From NCBI GenBank assembly GCA_013336205.1, contig JAAXUD010000222.1, positions 1-5,570 on the forward strand: DNA of 5,570 nt, given 5' to 3'. Below, piece by piece: positions 1 through 5,570 of this stretch (its first letter is position 1; the number at the start of each line of letters is the position of its first letter). Both the position numbers and the translations under genes were made by a program. This DNA comes from Lentimicrobium sp. Its GTDB lineage: Bacteria; Bacteroidota; Bacteroidia; Bacteroidales; Lentimicrobiaceae. Below the pieces are notes generated by a model. It searched no databases and was not told the origin of the DNA. It was given only the letters and a program-made list of their open reading frames with translations.

Positions 1-530
1 TTGTAATTCTTGATGTTATGATGCCTGAGCTTGACGGAATTGAAACCTGCAGGGAGATAAAACTATTGCCGGAACTTAAAGATACAATCGTTGTATTTTT
101 AACTGCCAGGGGAGAAGACTATTCACAAATAGCCGGATTCGATGCAGGTGCCGATGATTATATTACCAAGCCAATAAAACCCCGCATCCTGACATCCAGG
201 GTAAAGGCTTTGCTCCGTCGTTATAAGTCTGGTGACAAAACAGAGGAAGCCGTGAATCTTCCCGATATGATCATTGACCGGGAAAAATACCTGATAATTA
301 AAAATGGGCAAAACCTTGTTCTTCCAAAAAAGGAATTTGAATTACTGGTTCTGCTGACTTCCAAGCCAAATAAAGTATTTTCGCGGGAGGAGATTTTCTC
401 GAAAGTCTGGGGAAACGATGTGATAGTCGGAGACCGCACCATTGATGTGCACGTGAGGAAGATCCGCGAGAAAATCGGCATCGAAAATATTAAAACAATA
501 AAAGGCGTTGGTTATAAATACGAACCCTGA
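1..530 (+). CDS. Response regulator, OmpR/PhoB family (5' end outside the window)
   Basis: This is a DNA-binding response regulator that should be phosphorylated by the adjacent kinase and then control transcription in the cytoplasm. The reading frame is open from base 3, so the first roughly 50 residues are missing; the ATG codons at 18 and 21 are internal. The Asp at 12-14, in ILDVMMPELDG, is the expected phosphoacceptor. The conserved Thr (102-104, in FLTARGED) and Lys (168-170, in DDYITKPIKP) complete the receiver active site. A linker of about 20 residues leads to a winged-helix domain from about base 270. Its recognition region, GDRTIDVHVRKIREKIG, and terminal GVGYKYEP are typical of OmpR/PhoB proteins. 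The stop at 528-530 lies 23 bp before the kinase start, so the two are probably co-transcribed. The regulon cannot be told from sequence; PhoB is the nearest well-known relative, but phosphate control is unproven. Confidence 0.95.
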   Translation, partial: VILDVMMPELDGIETCREIKLLPELKDTIVVFLTARGEDYSQIAGFDAGADDYITKPIKPRILTSRVKALLRRYKSGDKTEEAVNLPDMIIDREKYLIIKNGQNLVLPKKEFELLVLLTSKPNKVFSREEIFSKVWGNDVIVGDRTIDVHVRKIREKIGIENIKTIKGVGYKYEP

Positions 531-553
531 TTTTAGCACCTCTTCACAGGCAG

Positions 554-1603
554 ATGAAAATAAATTATTCAGATCCCAATAAGTTAGCAATCAGCAACGC
601 GCTTGTTATTACAGCTTTCGCGCTGATAGTAAATACTGCGGTTGTCGTTTTCTCAACCGGAAAACCTTCTCTGCTCCTGGTTTCAGTTGTTAATCTGCTT
701 ATACTGGCAGTTACTTATTTCATTTTCAGGTATACCCTTGAGCGGTTTATTTATGAAAAAATCAGAATCATCTATAAAACCATCAGAAACCTGAAGTTGC
801 CCCGGGATATTGACCGATCAGCAATCAGAGGTGCTGTGCTTGATAAGGTGAACCAGGATGTTATCGAATGGAGTGAAACCAAGAAGAAAGAGATTGATGA
901 GCTGAAAAAAATGGCCCTTTACCGGCGTGAGTTTCTCGGCAATGTTTCGCATGAGTTGAAAACACCCATCTTCAATATTCAGGGATATGTGCTCACCCTG
1001 CTCGACGGGGGGCTGGATGACCCAAGCATAAACAAGGAATACCTGCTCAGAACGGAGAAAAGTATTAACCGGATGATCGATATAGTTGAGGATCTGGAAA
1101 CCATTTCACAACTGGAAGCAAGCGAACTTAAACTAAACATTATCCGTTTTGATATTTTAGCCCTCACCAGGGAGGTAATAGAATTTCTGGAAATCAAATC
1201 TAAAAAACGGAATAAGACCATAAGCTTTGGCGGTACCTATGATAAGCCAATCATGGTTTCCGCTGATAAGGAACGGATCAGACAGGTGCTTATTAACCTG
1301 ATTGATAATTCAATAAAATATGGCAACCCGGAGAATGGCCGGACCAAGATCAGTTTTTTCGATATGGATGAAACGATGCTGGTTGAGGTTACCGATAATG
1401 GAAATGGTATTGATGCGGCCGACCTTCCCCGTATTTTTGAAAGATTCTATCGTACTGACAAGGGTCGTTCGCGTGAACAGGGAGGAACAGGACTTGGGCT
1501 GGCCATCGTGAAACACCTGATAGAAGCGCACGAACAAAGCATTAATGTGCGCAGTAGTCTTGGCGTAGGCACTACCTTTGCCTTTACGCTCAAGAAAAGC
1601 TAA
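554..1603 (+). CDS. Membrane sensor histidine kinase, PhoR-like, partner of the upstream regulator
   Basis: This 349-residue sensor kinase autophosphorylates on His and passes the phosphate to the upstream regulator. Two hydrophobic segments (about residues 12-33 and 39-60) are separated by only about six residues (STGKPS), so there is essentially no extracytoplasmic sensor domain. A charged, probably coiled-coil linker (about 61-125) follows; I see no clear HAMP or PAS domain. The H-box is NVSHELKTP, with the phosphorylated His at 133. The ATPase domain has the N-box (LINLIDNSIKYG, 247-258), G1 box (TDNGNGI, 280-286), F-box (FERFYR, 295-300) and G2 box (GGTGLGLAIV, 310-319). All catalytic motifs are intact. 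The ATG at 554 was chosen because it precedes the first membrane segment and lies 23 bp after the regulator stop; only a weak AGG sits just upstream. The signal is unknown. Confidence 0.95.
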   Translation: MKINYSDPNKLAISNALVITAFALIVNTAVVVFSTGKPSLLLVSVVNLLILAVTYFIFRYTLERFIYEKIRIIYKTIRNLKLPRDIDRSAIRGAVLDKVNQDVIEWSETKKKEIDELKKMALYRREFLGNVSHELKTPIFNIQGYVLTLLDGGLDDPSINKEYLLRTEKSINRMIDIVEDLETISQLEASELKLNIIRFDILALTREVIEFLEIKSKKRNKTISFGGTYDKPIMVSADKERIRQVLINLIDNSIKYGNPENGRTKISFFDMDETMLVEVTDNGNGIDAADLPRIFERFYRTDKGRSREQGGTGLGLAIVKHLIEAHEQSINVRSSLGVGTTFAFTLKKS

Positions 1604-1617
1604 AACAGACTATTTTG

Positions 1618-2592
1618 TTAATGCTTGCGCTCTGTAGTGAAAATCACCAGTTTTTCAAGCGAATCACGTGCGGGAGATGGATTAAAATCCAACAGCATTT
1701 TTAATGCCTGATCGCGGTATTCAAGCATTCGCTTTTCGGCATAGGCGATGCCTCCGGCATCATTCACCTGCTTAATAAGCGACGCAACCCTTCCCGGATC
1801 ATCATTGTAATACTTTACAGTACTTATAATCTTTCTCTTTTCAAGCCATCCCGAATTATTGAGCAAATAGATCAGCGGGAGTGTCATCTTTTTCTCCTTG
1901 ATGTCTATTCCGTTTGGTTTACCTGTTTCAATGCTTTTACTGTAATCGAAAAGATCATCTTTAATCTGGAAAGCGATGCCGGTAAGTTCCCCAAAACGAT
2001 GCATCCTGGCGATGGTTTCTTTATCCGCTCCGGCCGAAGCTGCACCGGAGGCACAACAGGAAGCAATCAGCGAGGCAGTTTTCTTTCTGATAATCTCAAA
2101 ATAAACATCCTCCTGGATATCAAGCTTTCTCGCTTTCTCGATCTGTAAGAGCTCCCCTTCACTCATCTCGCGGGTCGCATCAGAAACTATTCTCAGTAGC
2201 TCAAAATCGTTGTTGTCAAGCGCCAGCAGTAATCCTTTCGAAAGCAGGAAATCGCCTACCAATACCGAAACTTTGTTTTTCCACAATGCATTCAGCGAGA
2301 AGAAACCACGCCTTTCGTTTGAATCATCCACAACGTCGTCGTGAATAAGAGTAGCGGTATGCAGCAGTTCAATCAGTGAAGCGGCCCGATAGGTGGTTTC
2401 ATTAACCCCTCCGGCTATTTCCGCAGTGAGAAAGACGAATAGCGGCCTTATTTGTTTGCCCTTCCGTTTTACCAGGTAGGCAGTAATCCGATCTAACAAC
2501 GGAACAGAACTTCGCATTGAGCCCCGGAATTTCTTTTCAAATTCGGTTATATGTTGTTCTACCGGTGCTTTTATTTCATTCAGAGAAGCCAT
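1618..2592 (-). CDS. Trans-polyprenyl diphosphate synthase (probably long-chain, IspB-like)
   Basis: This 324-residue cytoplasmic enzyme adds isopentenyl diphosphate units to an allylic primer to make all-trans polyprenyl diphosphate. The first Asp-rich motif is at residues 85-89 (HDDVVDD) and the second at 212-216 (KDDLFD); both bind Mg2+-diphosphate. GKQIRP (45-50), RRG (94-96) and the Lys-Thr pair (171-172) are further family signatures. Residues 4 and 5 before the first motif are Thr and Ala rather than bulky aromatics. In this family that leaves the product pocket open and favours long chains such as the octaprenyl to decaprenyl side chains of quinones. An IspB-type role in menaquinone synthesis is therefore likely, but chain length is inferred. 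The length is normal for the family and the ATG at 2590-2592 gives a full N-terminus. It converges on the kinase gene with 14 bp between the stops and is divergent from the radical SAM gene. Confidence 0.95.
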   Translation of the reverse strand: MASLNEIKAPVEQHITEFEKKFRGSMRSSVPLLDRITAYLVKRKGKQIRPLFVFLTAEIAGGVNETTYRAASLIELLHTATLIHDDVVDDSNERRGFFSLNALWKNKVSVLVGDFLLSKGLLLALDNNDFELLRIVSDATREMSEGELLQIEKARKLDIQEDVYFEIIRKKTASLIASCCASGAASAGADKETIARMHRFGELTGIAFQIKDDLFDYSKSIETGKPNGIDIKEKKMTLPLIYLLNNSGWLEKRKIISTVKYYNDDPGRVASLIKQVNDAGGIAYAEKRMLEYRDQALKMLLDFNPSPARDSLEKLVIFTTERKH

Positions 2593-2611
2593 GAGTTGGA
2601 TTTATCCGGCA

Positions 2612-2619
2612 TAAAAGTA
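2612..2619 (-). promoter_or_regulatory. Weak candidate -7 element for the polyprenyl synthase gene
   Basis: Read on the minus strand this is TACTTTTA, which matches the Bacteroidota -7 consensus TAnnTTTG except for the last base. It lies about 20 nt before the synthase ATG. I find no convincing TTTG or TTG at the proper distance upstream, so this is a tentative call based on position and a partial match only. Confidence 0.25.
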
Positions 2620-2711
2620 CGCATTTATGGCTTAAATCAGCCATCCAGGTCACTGTTGGATAAAAATATTATACCCCATTTAAATTCTAAATCGTGTTCA
2701 ATGCATTGTGG

Positions 2712-2740
2712 TTTGGCCTATCCGCAATTTTGTAATTTTG
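2712..2740 (+). promoter_or_regulatory. Bacteroidota-type promoter for the radical SAM gene
   Basis: TTTG at 2712-2715 and TAATTTTG at 2733-2740 match the primary sigma factor consensus of Bacteroidota (TTTG or TTG near -33, TAnnTTTG near -7), with 17 nt between them, inside the reported spacing range. Transcription would be expected to begin a few bases after 2740, leaving a leader of only about 8-12 nt before the ATG at 2755. No Shine-Dalgarno sequence fits in that leader (AAATTTTCTG). The promoter could drive the radical SAM gene and the two genes behind it. Confidence 0.65.
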
Positions 2741-2754
2741 TGTAAAATTTTCTG

Positions 2755-3534
2755 ATGTCTACATTCCTTTTTAATGATATTGTTTTCGGCCCGGTAAAAA
2801 GCCGCCGCTTTGGTGTTTCGCTCGGAGTTAACCTCCTGCCCGAAACCATGAAATTCTGTACCTTCAACTGTATTTACTGTGAATGTGGCCTTACCAGCCC
2901 TGATCAGGAAAAACGCGCCCACCTGTTTACTACCGGGCAAATTACCGATGCCTTGCACAAACGCTTTGATGAGCTCAAAAAAGAAGGCCTCGAACCCGAC
3001 AATATTACCTTTGCGGGCAACGGTGAACCTACCCTGCATCCGGGATTTGCCGAAATTATTGACCGTACTGTTGAACTTCGGAGTCAGTACTTTCCCAAAG
3101 CGCAGATAACTGTACTTTCCAACGCTACAAGGTTGCATATCCCTTCTGTGAAAGAAGCCCTGCTTAAAGTAGACAACAATGTATTGAAACTTGACGCCGG
3201 CAGTGAACAAATGTACAGCTTGATAAACCGGCCCGCTTCACCACTAAAGTTATCGGAGATAGTCAACCAACTGGTTGATTTCAAGGGGAAACTGGTAATA
3301 CAAACACTATTTTTAAAAGGAATTGTAAATGGACAACAGATAGATAATACAACCGAAGAAGAGCTTGGTTTGTGGCTCGGACACCTGAAGCGGATTAATC
3401 CGTCTTTGGTGATGCTTTATTCCGTTTCGCGGGAAACGCCTGAACAAGGCATTGAAAAAGTTGAAAAGGAACAAATGCGCTCCATTGCAAAACGCCTGGA
3501 ATTGTTGGGTATACCCTGGGAAGTATTTGAATAG
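2755..3534 (+). CDS. Radical SAM protein, COG0731-like
   Basis: This 259-residue enzyme is expected to bind a [4Fe-4S] cluster and cleave S-adenosylmethionine to a 5'-deoxyadenosyl radical. The cluster motif C-x3-C-x2-C is at Cys35, Cys39 and Cys42 (CTFNCIYC), with one further Cys at 44. GNGEPT (88-93) is the usual SAM amino-group contact. The opening FGPVKSRRFGVSLGVNLLP resembles the COG0731 group (FGPVxSRRxGxSLG), which is named after wyosine synthesis enzymes although most bacterial members have no known substrate. LSNATR (121-126), LKLDAG (144-149) and IQTLFLKG (182-189) fit the later strands of the barrel. No extra C-terminal cluster domain is visible. The ATG at 2755 directly precedes the conserved N-terminus. 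The gene follows a good promoter and lies 50 bp before the pterin dehydratase gene. The fold is sure, but the substrate is unknown. Confidence 0.93.
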   Translation: MSTFLFNDIVFGPVKSRRFGVSLGVNLLPETMKFCTFNCIYCECGLTSPDQEKRAHLFTTGQITDALHKRFDELKKEGLEPDNITFAGNGEPTLHPGFAEIIDRTVELRSQYFPKAQITVLSNATRLHIPSVKEALLKVDNNVLKLDAGSEQMYSLINRPASPLKLSEIVNQLVDFKGKLVIQTLFLKGIVNGQQIDNTTEEELGLWLGHLKRINPSLVMLYSVSRETPEQGIEKVEKEQMRSIAKRLELLGIPWEVFE

Positions 3535-3584
3535 CTTGAACATAAAGAAATTACTGATTGTTTATAATTCTAAATCAATAAAAA

Positions 3585-3842
3585 ATGTGGCAGGAAATAC
3601 ATCATTCAGAAAATATGGCCGGTAGCATGCTGGTAAAAACATTTACCTTCGGCGATTTCTCCGAAGCTTTTGCTTTTATGACCCGCGTTGCCCTGCTTGC
3701 CGAAAGTGAGAATCATCACCCCGACTGGTCGAATGTTTACAATAAAGTTATTATTAAACTTTCAACGCACGATGCCGCGAATACCATTACTGAAAAAGAT
3801 CGGAAACTGGCCGCAGCCATCGATAAAATTACCGGGAATTAA
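3585..3842 (+). CDS. Pterin-4a-carbinolamine dehydratase (4a-hydroxytetrahydrobiopterin dehydratase), short form
   Basis: This 85-residue cytoplasmic protein belongs to the PhhB/DCoH family, which dehydrates 4a-hydroxytetrahydropterin to the quinonoid dihydropterin. The signature is complete: [17 protein letters not shown] (20-36), then [14 protein letters not shown] (42-55) with the catalytic pair His44-His45, and STHD (60-63) with the third His at 62. The usual GG after THD is replaced by AAN. It is shorter than the roughly 95-110 residues of many family members because the N-terminal helix is nearly absent; similarly short forms occur in Bacteroidota. The ATG at 3585 begins MWQE, a start I associate with such homologues. 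No aromatic amino acid hydroxylase is visible nearby, so recycling for PhhA cannot be assumed; some family members are thought to act in molybdopterin metabolism instead. It follows the radical SAM gene by 50 bp and is probably co-transcribed. Confidence 0.92.
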   Translation: MWQEIHHSENMAGSMLVKTFTFGDFSEAFAFMTRVALLAESENHHPDWSNVYNKVIIKLSTHDAANTITEKDRKLAAAIDKITGN

Positions 3843-3856
3843 ATCGGGAATTAAAA
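3833..3856. repeat. 12-bp tandem duplication over the dehydratase stop codon
   Basis: The 11-mer CGGGAATTAAA occurs at 3833-3843 and again at 3845-3855, a 12-bp period. The first copy carries the last two codons and TAA stop of the pterin dehydratase. The second copy lies just after the stop and, because 12 is a multiple of three, supplies a second in-frame Gly-Asn-stop. This looks like a small slippage duplication. Confidence 0.7.
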
Positions 3857-3873
3857 ATCAATAAGCCACCTCA

Positions 3874-3934
3874 TTCTTACTTCTTACTTTTTCTTTTACT
3901 TTTTACTTTAGACTTTTTACTTTAGCCTTTTTAC
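3874..3934 (+). repeat. Pyrimidine-rich tract of 7-nt units
   Basis: The sequence between the dehydratase gene and the 132-residue repeat protein is built from heptamers. TTCTTAC occurs twice (3874-3887), followed by an irregular 12-nt block (3888-3899). Then TTTTTAC (3900), TTTAGAC (3907), TTTTTAC (3914), TTTAGCC (3921) and TTTTTAC (3928) follow in perfect register. Two near-identical 14-nt units therefore lie at 3900-3913 and 3914-3927. The tract ends 5 nt before the ATG at 3940. TACTTTAG at 3904-3911 and 3918-3925 partly resembles a Bacteroidota -7 element, but I see no upstream TTG partner. Such a tract could change length by slippage. A role in expression is speculative. Confidence 0.75.
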
Positions 3935-3939
3935 TTGAA

Positions 3940-4338
3940 ATGCTTCATTACCCGGTTAAAATATTGGTCGCTTTCAGCGAGACCTTCAGCGAAAACGAGG
4001 AGTTGCAGCAGTGGCTGCTGACCAACGGCTATGCTGAACTGGCAGCGCTTTCGAGTGCTATCCGGGGTAGCGAGCAGGCTTTTCACTGGCTTATGGCCAA
4101 TGGCTATCCTCAGCTTGCGGCGCTTGACAGTGCCATTGATGATGATAAAAAAGCCTATGCCTGGTTAAACCTCCATAAGCATTATTTTCTGGCGGTATTA
4201 TCAGATGCGGTTCACAATCAGCCTGAAGCAATTGAATGGCTCTCCAGGAATGATCTGAAAGTTTTTCTGATGATAGCGGCTAAAATCAGATTCTTCCGCG
4301 ACAACCAGGTGTTTGATCACCACAAGATTCATTTCTGA
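3940..4338 (+). CDS. Unrecognised protein of four 25-residue WL..NGY..LAAL..AI repeats
   Basis: I do not recognise this 132-residue protein as a named family. Four units of exactly 25 residues occupy about 20-119, with Trp at 25, 50, 75 and 100, each followed by Leu. The consensus is xxAxxWLxxNGYxxLAALxxAIxxx. Units 1 and 2 share 13 of 25 residues; unit 3 keeps W-L, L-A-L and A-V, and unit 4 keeps A, WL, N and I. Residues 4-16 may be a degenerate half unit capping the N-terminus, and the tail (120-132) is basic and His-rich. The pattern suggests two short helices per unit stacked into a small solenoid that could bind a partner. No signal peptide, membrane segment or catalytic motif is evident. 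The ATG at 3940 follows the 7-nt repeat tract with no ribosome binding site. The steady period and codon-position-like divergence between units support real coding. It is probably downstream in the radical SAM/dehydratase unit. Confidence 0.8.
   Translation: MLHYPVKILVAFSETFSENEELQQWLLTNGYAELAALSSAIRGSEQAFHWLMANGYPQLAALDSAIDDDKKAYAWLNLHKHYFLAVLSDAVHNQPEAIEWLSRNDLKVFLMIAAKIRFFRDNQVFDHHKIHF
3997..4296 (+). repeat. Four tandem 75-bp coding repeats
   Basis: The coding units run 3997-4071, 4072-4146, 4147-4221 and 4222-4296. By hand alignment units 1 and 2 match at about 46 of 75 bases with no gaps; the block around the Asn-Gly-Tyr codons and the GCGCTT block are the best conserved. Units 3 and 4 are recognisable mainly as protein. 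The lack of any insertion or deletion between units implies that the 25-residue period is structurally required. The divergence suggests an old duplication. Confidence 0.8.
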
Positions 4339-4380
4339 AAACGAAAGAGCCCGGCATCATAAGGCCGGGCTCTTTCGTTT
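4339..4380. terminator. Bidirectional intrinsic terminator
   Basis: A perfect 17-bp stem pairs 4339-4355 with 4364-4380 around an 8-nt loop (ATCATAAG). The core is GC-rich (GAGCCCGGC) and the outer part ends in AAA on one side and TTT on the other, so each strand gives a hairpin followed by a short U run. It begins immediately after the stop of the repeat protein (TGA 4336-4338) and ends 15 bp before the stop of the convergent reductase gene, so it can serve both. Confidence 0.92.
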
Positions 4381-4395
4381 ATTACTCAATATTTA

Positions 4396-5570
4396 TCAGC
4401 CGCACTTTGAATAACCACAGTGCTTGCAGGTAAGGCAACCTTCCTTGTATATCAGGCCATCCTTCTCTTTACACTGAGGGCACTCCTGTTTGGTATTCAC
4501 GGAAGTTCCATCAGGGATGTAGCGTTTCAGAGAACGAACCACCCCATTTTTCCATGTGGTGATGCTATCGTTATCAAAGGTAAGATTCTCAATCAGGTTT
4601 ACCAGGAAAGGAAGTGGCATGCCATGGCGAAGTATACCTGAAATCAACTTGGCGTAATTCCAGTATTCTTTGTTGAACGATCTTGAAAGTCCTTCAATGG
4701 TAACTTTATAGCCTTCCTTATCCAGAAACTGAAAATCATACCGGGCACGTTCGTTGTCTTCTTTATTGCGGATAACCCATCCTTTTTGCACCCAGGGTGG
4801 CAGATAAAATCCATCGGCCTTACCGGTAAATACCTCATAGGGTTTACCATCGAGCAAACCTATAACCGCAATCCATTTTTCATAGTCGTTCTGGAACCGG
4901 ACAATATCGGCTTCCAGTTTCTGTGGACGGGTTGGCGCCTTTGTTTCGTGGAATGTAGTTTCTTCTTCTTTTTTCTCGTTGCTGATCAACACACCCGATC
5001 GTGATCCATCGCGGTAGATCGTCATCCCTTTACAGCCACTTTCCCAGGCAGTGAGGTAAACCTGACTTACCAGGTCTTCTGTTGCTTCTTTAGGCAGATT
5101 CACTGTCACACTGATTGAGTGGTCGACCCATTTCTGAATCTCGCCCTGCATCTTTACTTTACTTACCCAGTCGATATCGTTTGAGGTTGCTTTGTAATAA
5201 GGCGATTTCTCAATAATTGTATTCAGGCGGTCATCGTCGAAAGTTCTGACTTTCTCAGGATCATAGCCATTGATTGTAAGCCAGTCCATAAATTTTGGGT
5301 GGAATACATTGTATTCTTCCCAGGAATCACCGATTTCATCAACAAAGGTTATGTTAACATTTTTGTCGTTGGGGTTCACCTTACGGCGGCGCCTGTAACT
5401 AACCATAAACACCGGCTCAATTCCCGAAGTTGTCTGCGTGCAGATACTAACACTTCCTGTTGGTGCTATGGTTAGCATCGCAATATTGCGTCGACCGTTC
5501 TTAGCCATTTTTTCATACACTTCAGGAGAAGCCTCCTTCATGCGCTGAATAAACGGGTTGTTTTTTTCGC
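4396..5570 (-). CDS. nrdJ: Adenosylcobalamin-dependent (class II) ribonucleotide reductase, C-terminal part
   Basis: This enzyme reduces ribonucleotides to deoxyribonucleotides using a radical generated from coenzyme B12, without a separate NrdB subunit. The frame is open to the right edge, so the Met codon at 5539-5541 is internal and the N-terminal half is missing. Numbered from that Met, visible motifs are IAPTGSVS (25-32, phosphate-binding loop), SGIEPVF (39-45), WVDHSISVTVNLP (138-150) and AWESGCKGMTIYRDGSR (165-181), all typical of class II enzymes. A charged linker (about 186-210) leads to a domain resembling TSCPD (about 210-345, with ISGILRHGMPLP). The tail has Cys354, 357, 369, 372, 375 and 380, a zinc-ribbon-like cluster that likely also carries the redox Cys which re-reduce the active site. 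The stop is doubled (TGA TAA). B12 dependence means it works with or without oxygen. I see no intein in this part. Confidence 0.94.
   Translation of the reverse strand, partial: EKNNPFIQRMKEASPEVYEKMAKNGRRNIAMLTIAPTGSVSICTQTTSGIEPVFMVSYRRRRKVNPNDKNVNITFVDEIGDSWEEYNVFHPKFMDWLTINGYDPEKVRTFDDDRLNTIIEKSPYYKATSNDIDWVSKVKMQGEIQKWVDHSISVTVNLPKEATEDLVSQVYLTAWESGCKGMTIYRDGSRSGVLISNEKKEEETTFHETKAPTRPQKLEADIVRFQNDYEKWIAVIGLLDGKPYEVFTGKADGFYLPPWVQKGWVIRNKEDNERARYDFQFLDKEGYKVTIEGLSRSFNKEYWNYAKLISGILRHGMPLPFLVNLIENLTFDNDSITTWKNGVVRSLKRYIPDGTSVNTKQECPQCKEKDGLIYKEGCLTCKHCGYSKCG

Larger units (their letters stand above)
2593..2754. other. Divergent intergenic region
   Basis: This 162-bp AT-rich spacer separates the polyprenyl synthase and radical SAM genes, which are transcribed away from each other. 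Besides the promoter elements listed separately, it contains a perfect 10-bp palindrome, CAATGCATTG, at 2699-2708, three bases before the TTTG of the radical SAM promoter. I see no open reading frame of interest, riboswitch-like structure or terminator here. Confidence 0.6.

Noticed and set aside
18..23. ATG codons as the start of the response regulator
   Set aside because: The frame is open to the left edge and encodes the phosphoacceptor Asp upstream of these codons, so the gene is cut by the window rather than short or broken.
2593..2754. Riboswitch or small RNA in the divergent spacer
   Set aside because: No conserved core, extended stem-loop or terminator is visible; the radical SAM leader is too short for a riboswitch.
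2698..3210. 170-residue open frame on the minus strand
   Set aside because: It lies opposite the radical SAM gene, whose motifs are unmistakable, has no recognisable domain, and would overlap the intergenic promoter. It is a shadow frame.
3535..3584. Promoter for the pterin dehydratase (TATAAT at 3563-3568)
   Set aside because: It does not match TAnnTTTG, lacks a TTG at the right distance, and AT-rich hexamers are expected by chance in this spacer.
3874..3934. Possible CRISPR-like array
   Set aside because: The units are 7 nt and contiguous with no unique spacers, and no cas gene is near.
5539..5541. ATG as the start of the ribonucleotide reductase
   Set aside because: The frame continues to the right edge with EKNNPFIQR before the Met, and the motifs present are those of the C-terminal half of a class II enzyme.
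4396..5570. Intein within the reductase, a common host gene
   Set aside because: The conserved motifs run in normal order without a large insertion, and no splicing motifs are visible in this part.

Overview
The window looks like chromosomal DNA of a member of the Bacteroidota, most likely an anaerobic or facultative Bacteroidales/Marinilabiliales-type organism. Support comes from a Bacteroidota-style promoter (TTTG, 17 nt, TAATTTTG) in front of the radical SAM gene, the near absence of Shine-Dalgarno sequences, short AT-rich spacers, and protein sequences typical of that phylum, especially the short pterin dehydratase and the B12-dependent ribonucleotide reductase. This assignment is inferred from sequence style; there is no rRNA or marker gene to confirm it. 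I see no mobile element, CRISPR array, tRNA or rRNA.

Layout. Positions 1-1603 (+) hold a two-component pair: the end of an OmpR/PhoB-type response regulator, cut by the left edge, followed after 23 bp by its histidine kinase. The kinase has two membrane segments with almost no loop between them. Converging on it with a 14-bp gap, 1618-2592 (-) encodes a trans-polyprenyl diphosphate synthase, whose active-site region points to a long-chain product such as a quinone side chain. A 162-bp divergent intergenic region with one good promoter separates it from a same-strand group at 2755-4338 (+): a COG0731-like radical SAM enzyme, a compact pterin-4a-carbinolamine dehydratase, and an unrecognised 132-residue protein. 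A very regular 17-bp hairpin then ends transcription from both sides. The right end, 4396-5570 (-), is the C-terminal part of an adenosylcobalamin-dependent (class II) ribonucleotide reductase that continues past the edge.

Most of the genes are housekeeping or regulatory, and no multi-gene pathway is evident. The most novel item is the unrecognised protein at 3940-4338. It is built almost entirely of four tandem 25-residue units, with a tryptophan at exactly residues 25, 50, 75 and 100. It is preceded by an unusual pyrimidine-rich tract made of 7-nt units (TTTTTAC / TTTAGMC) that could be unstable in length and might affect its expression. I do not see a defence system or another clearly new multi-gene system here.
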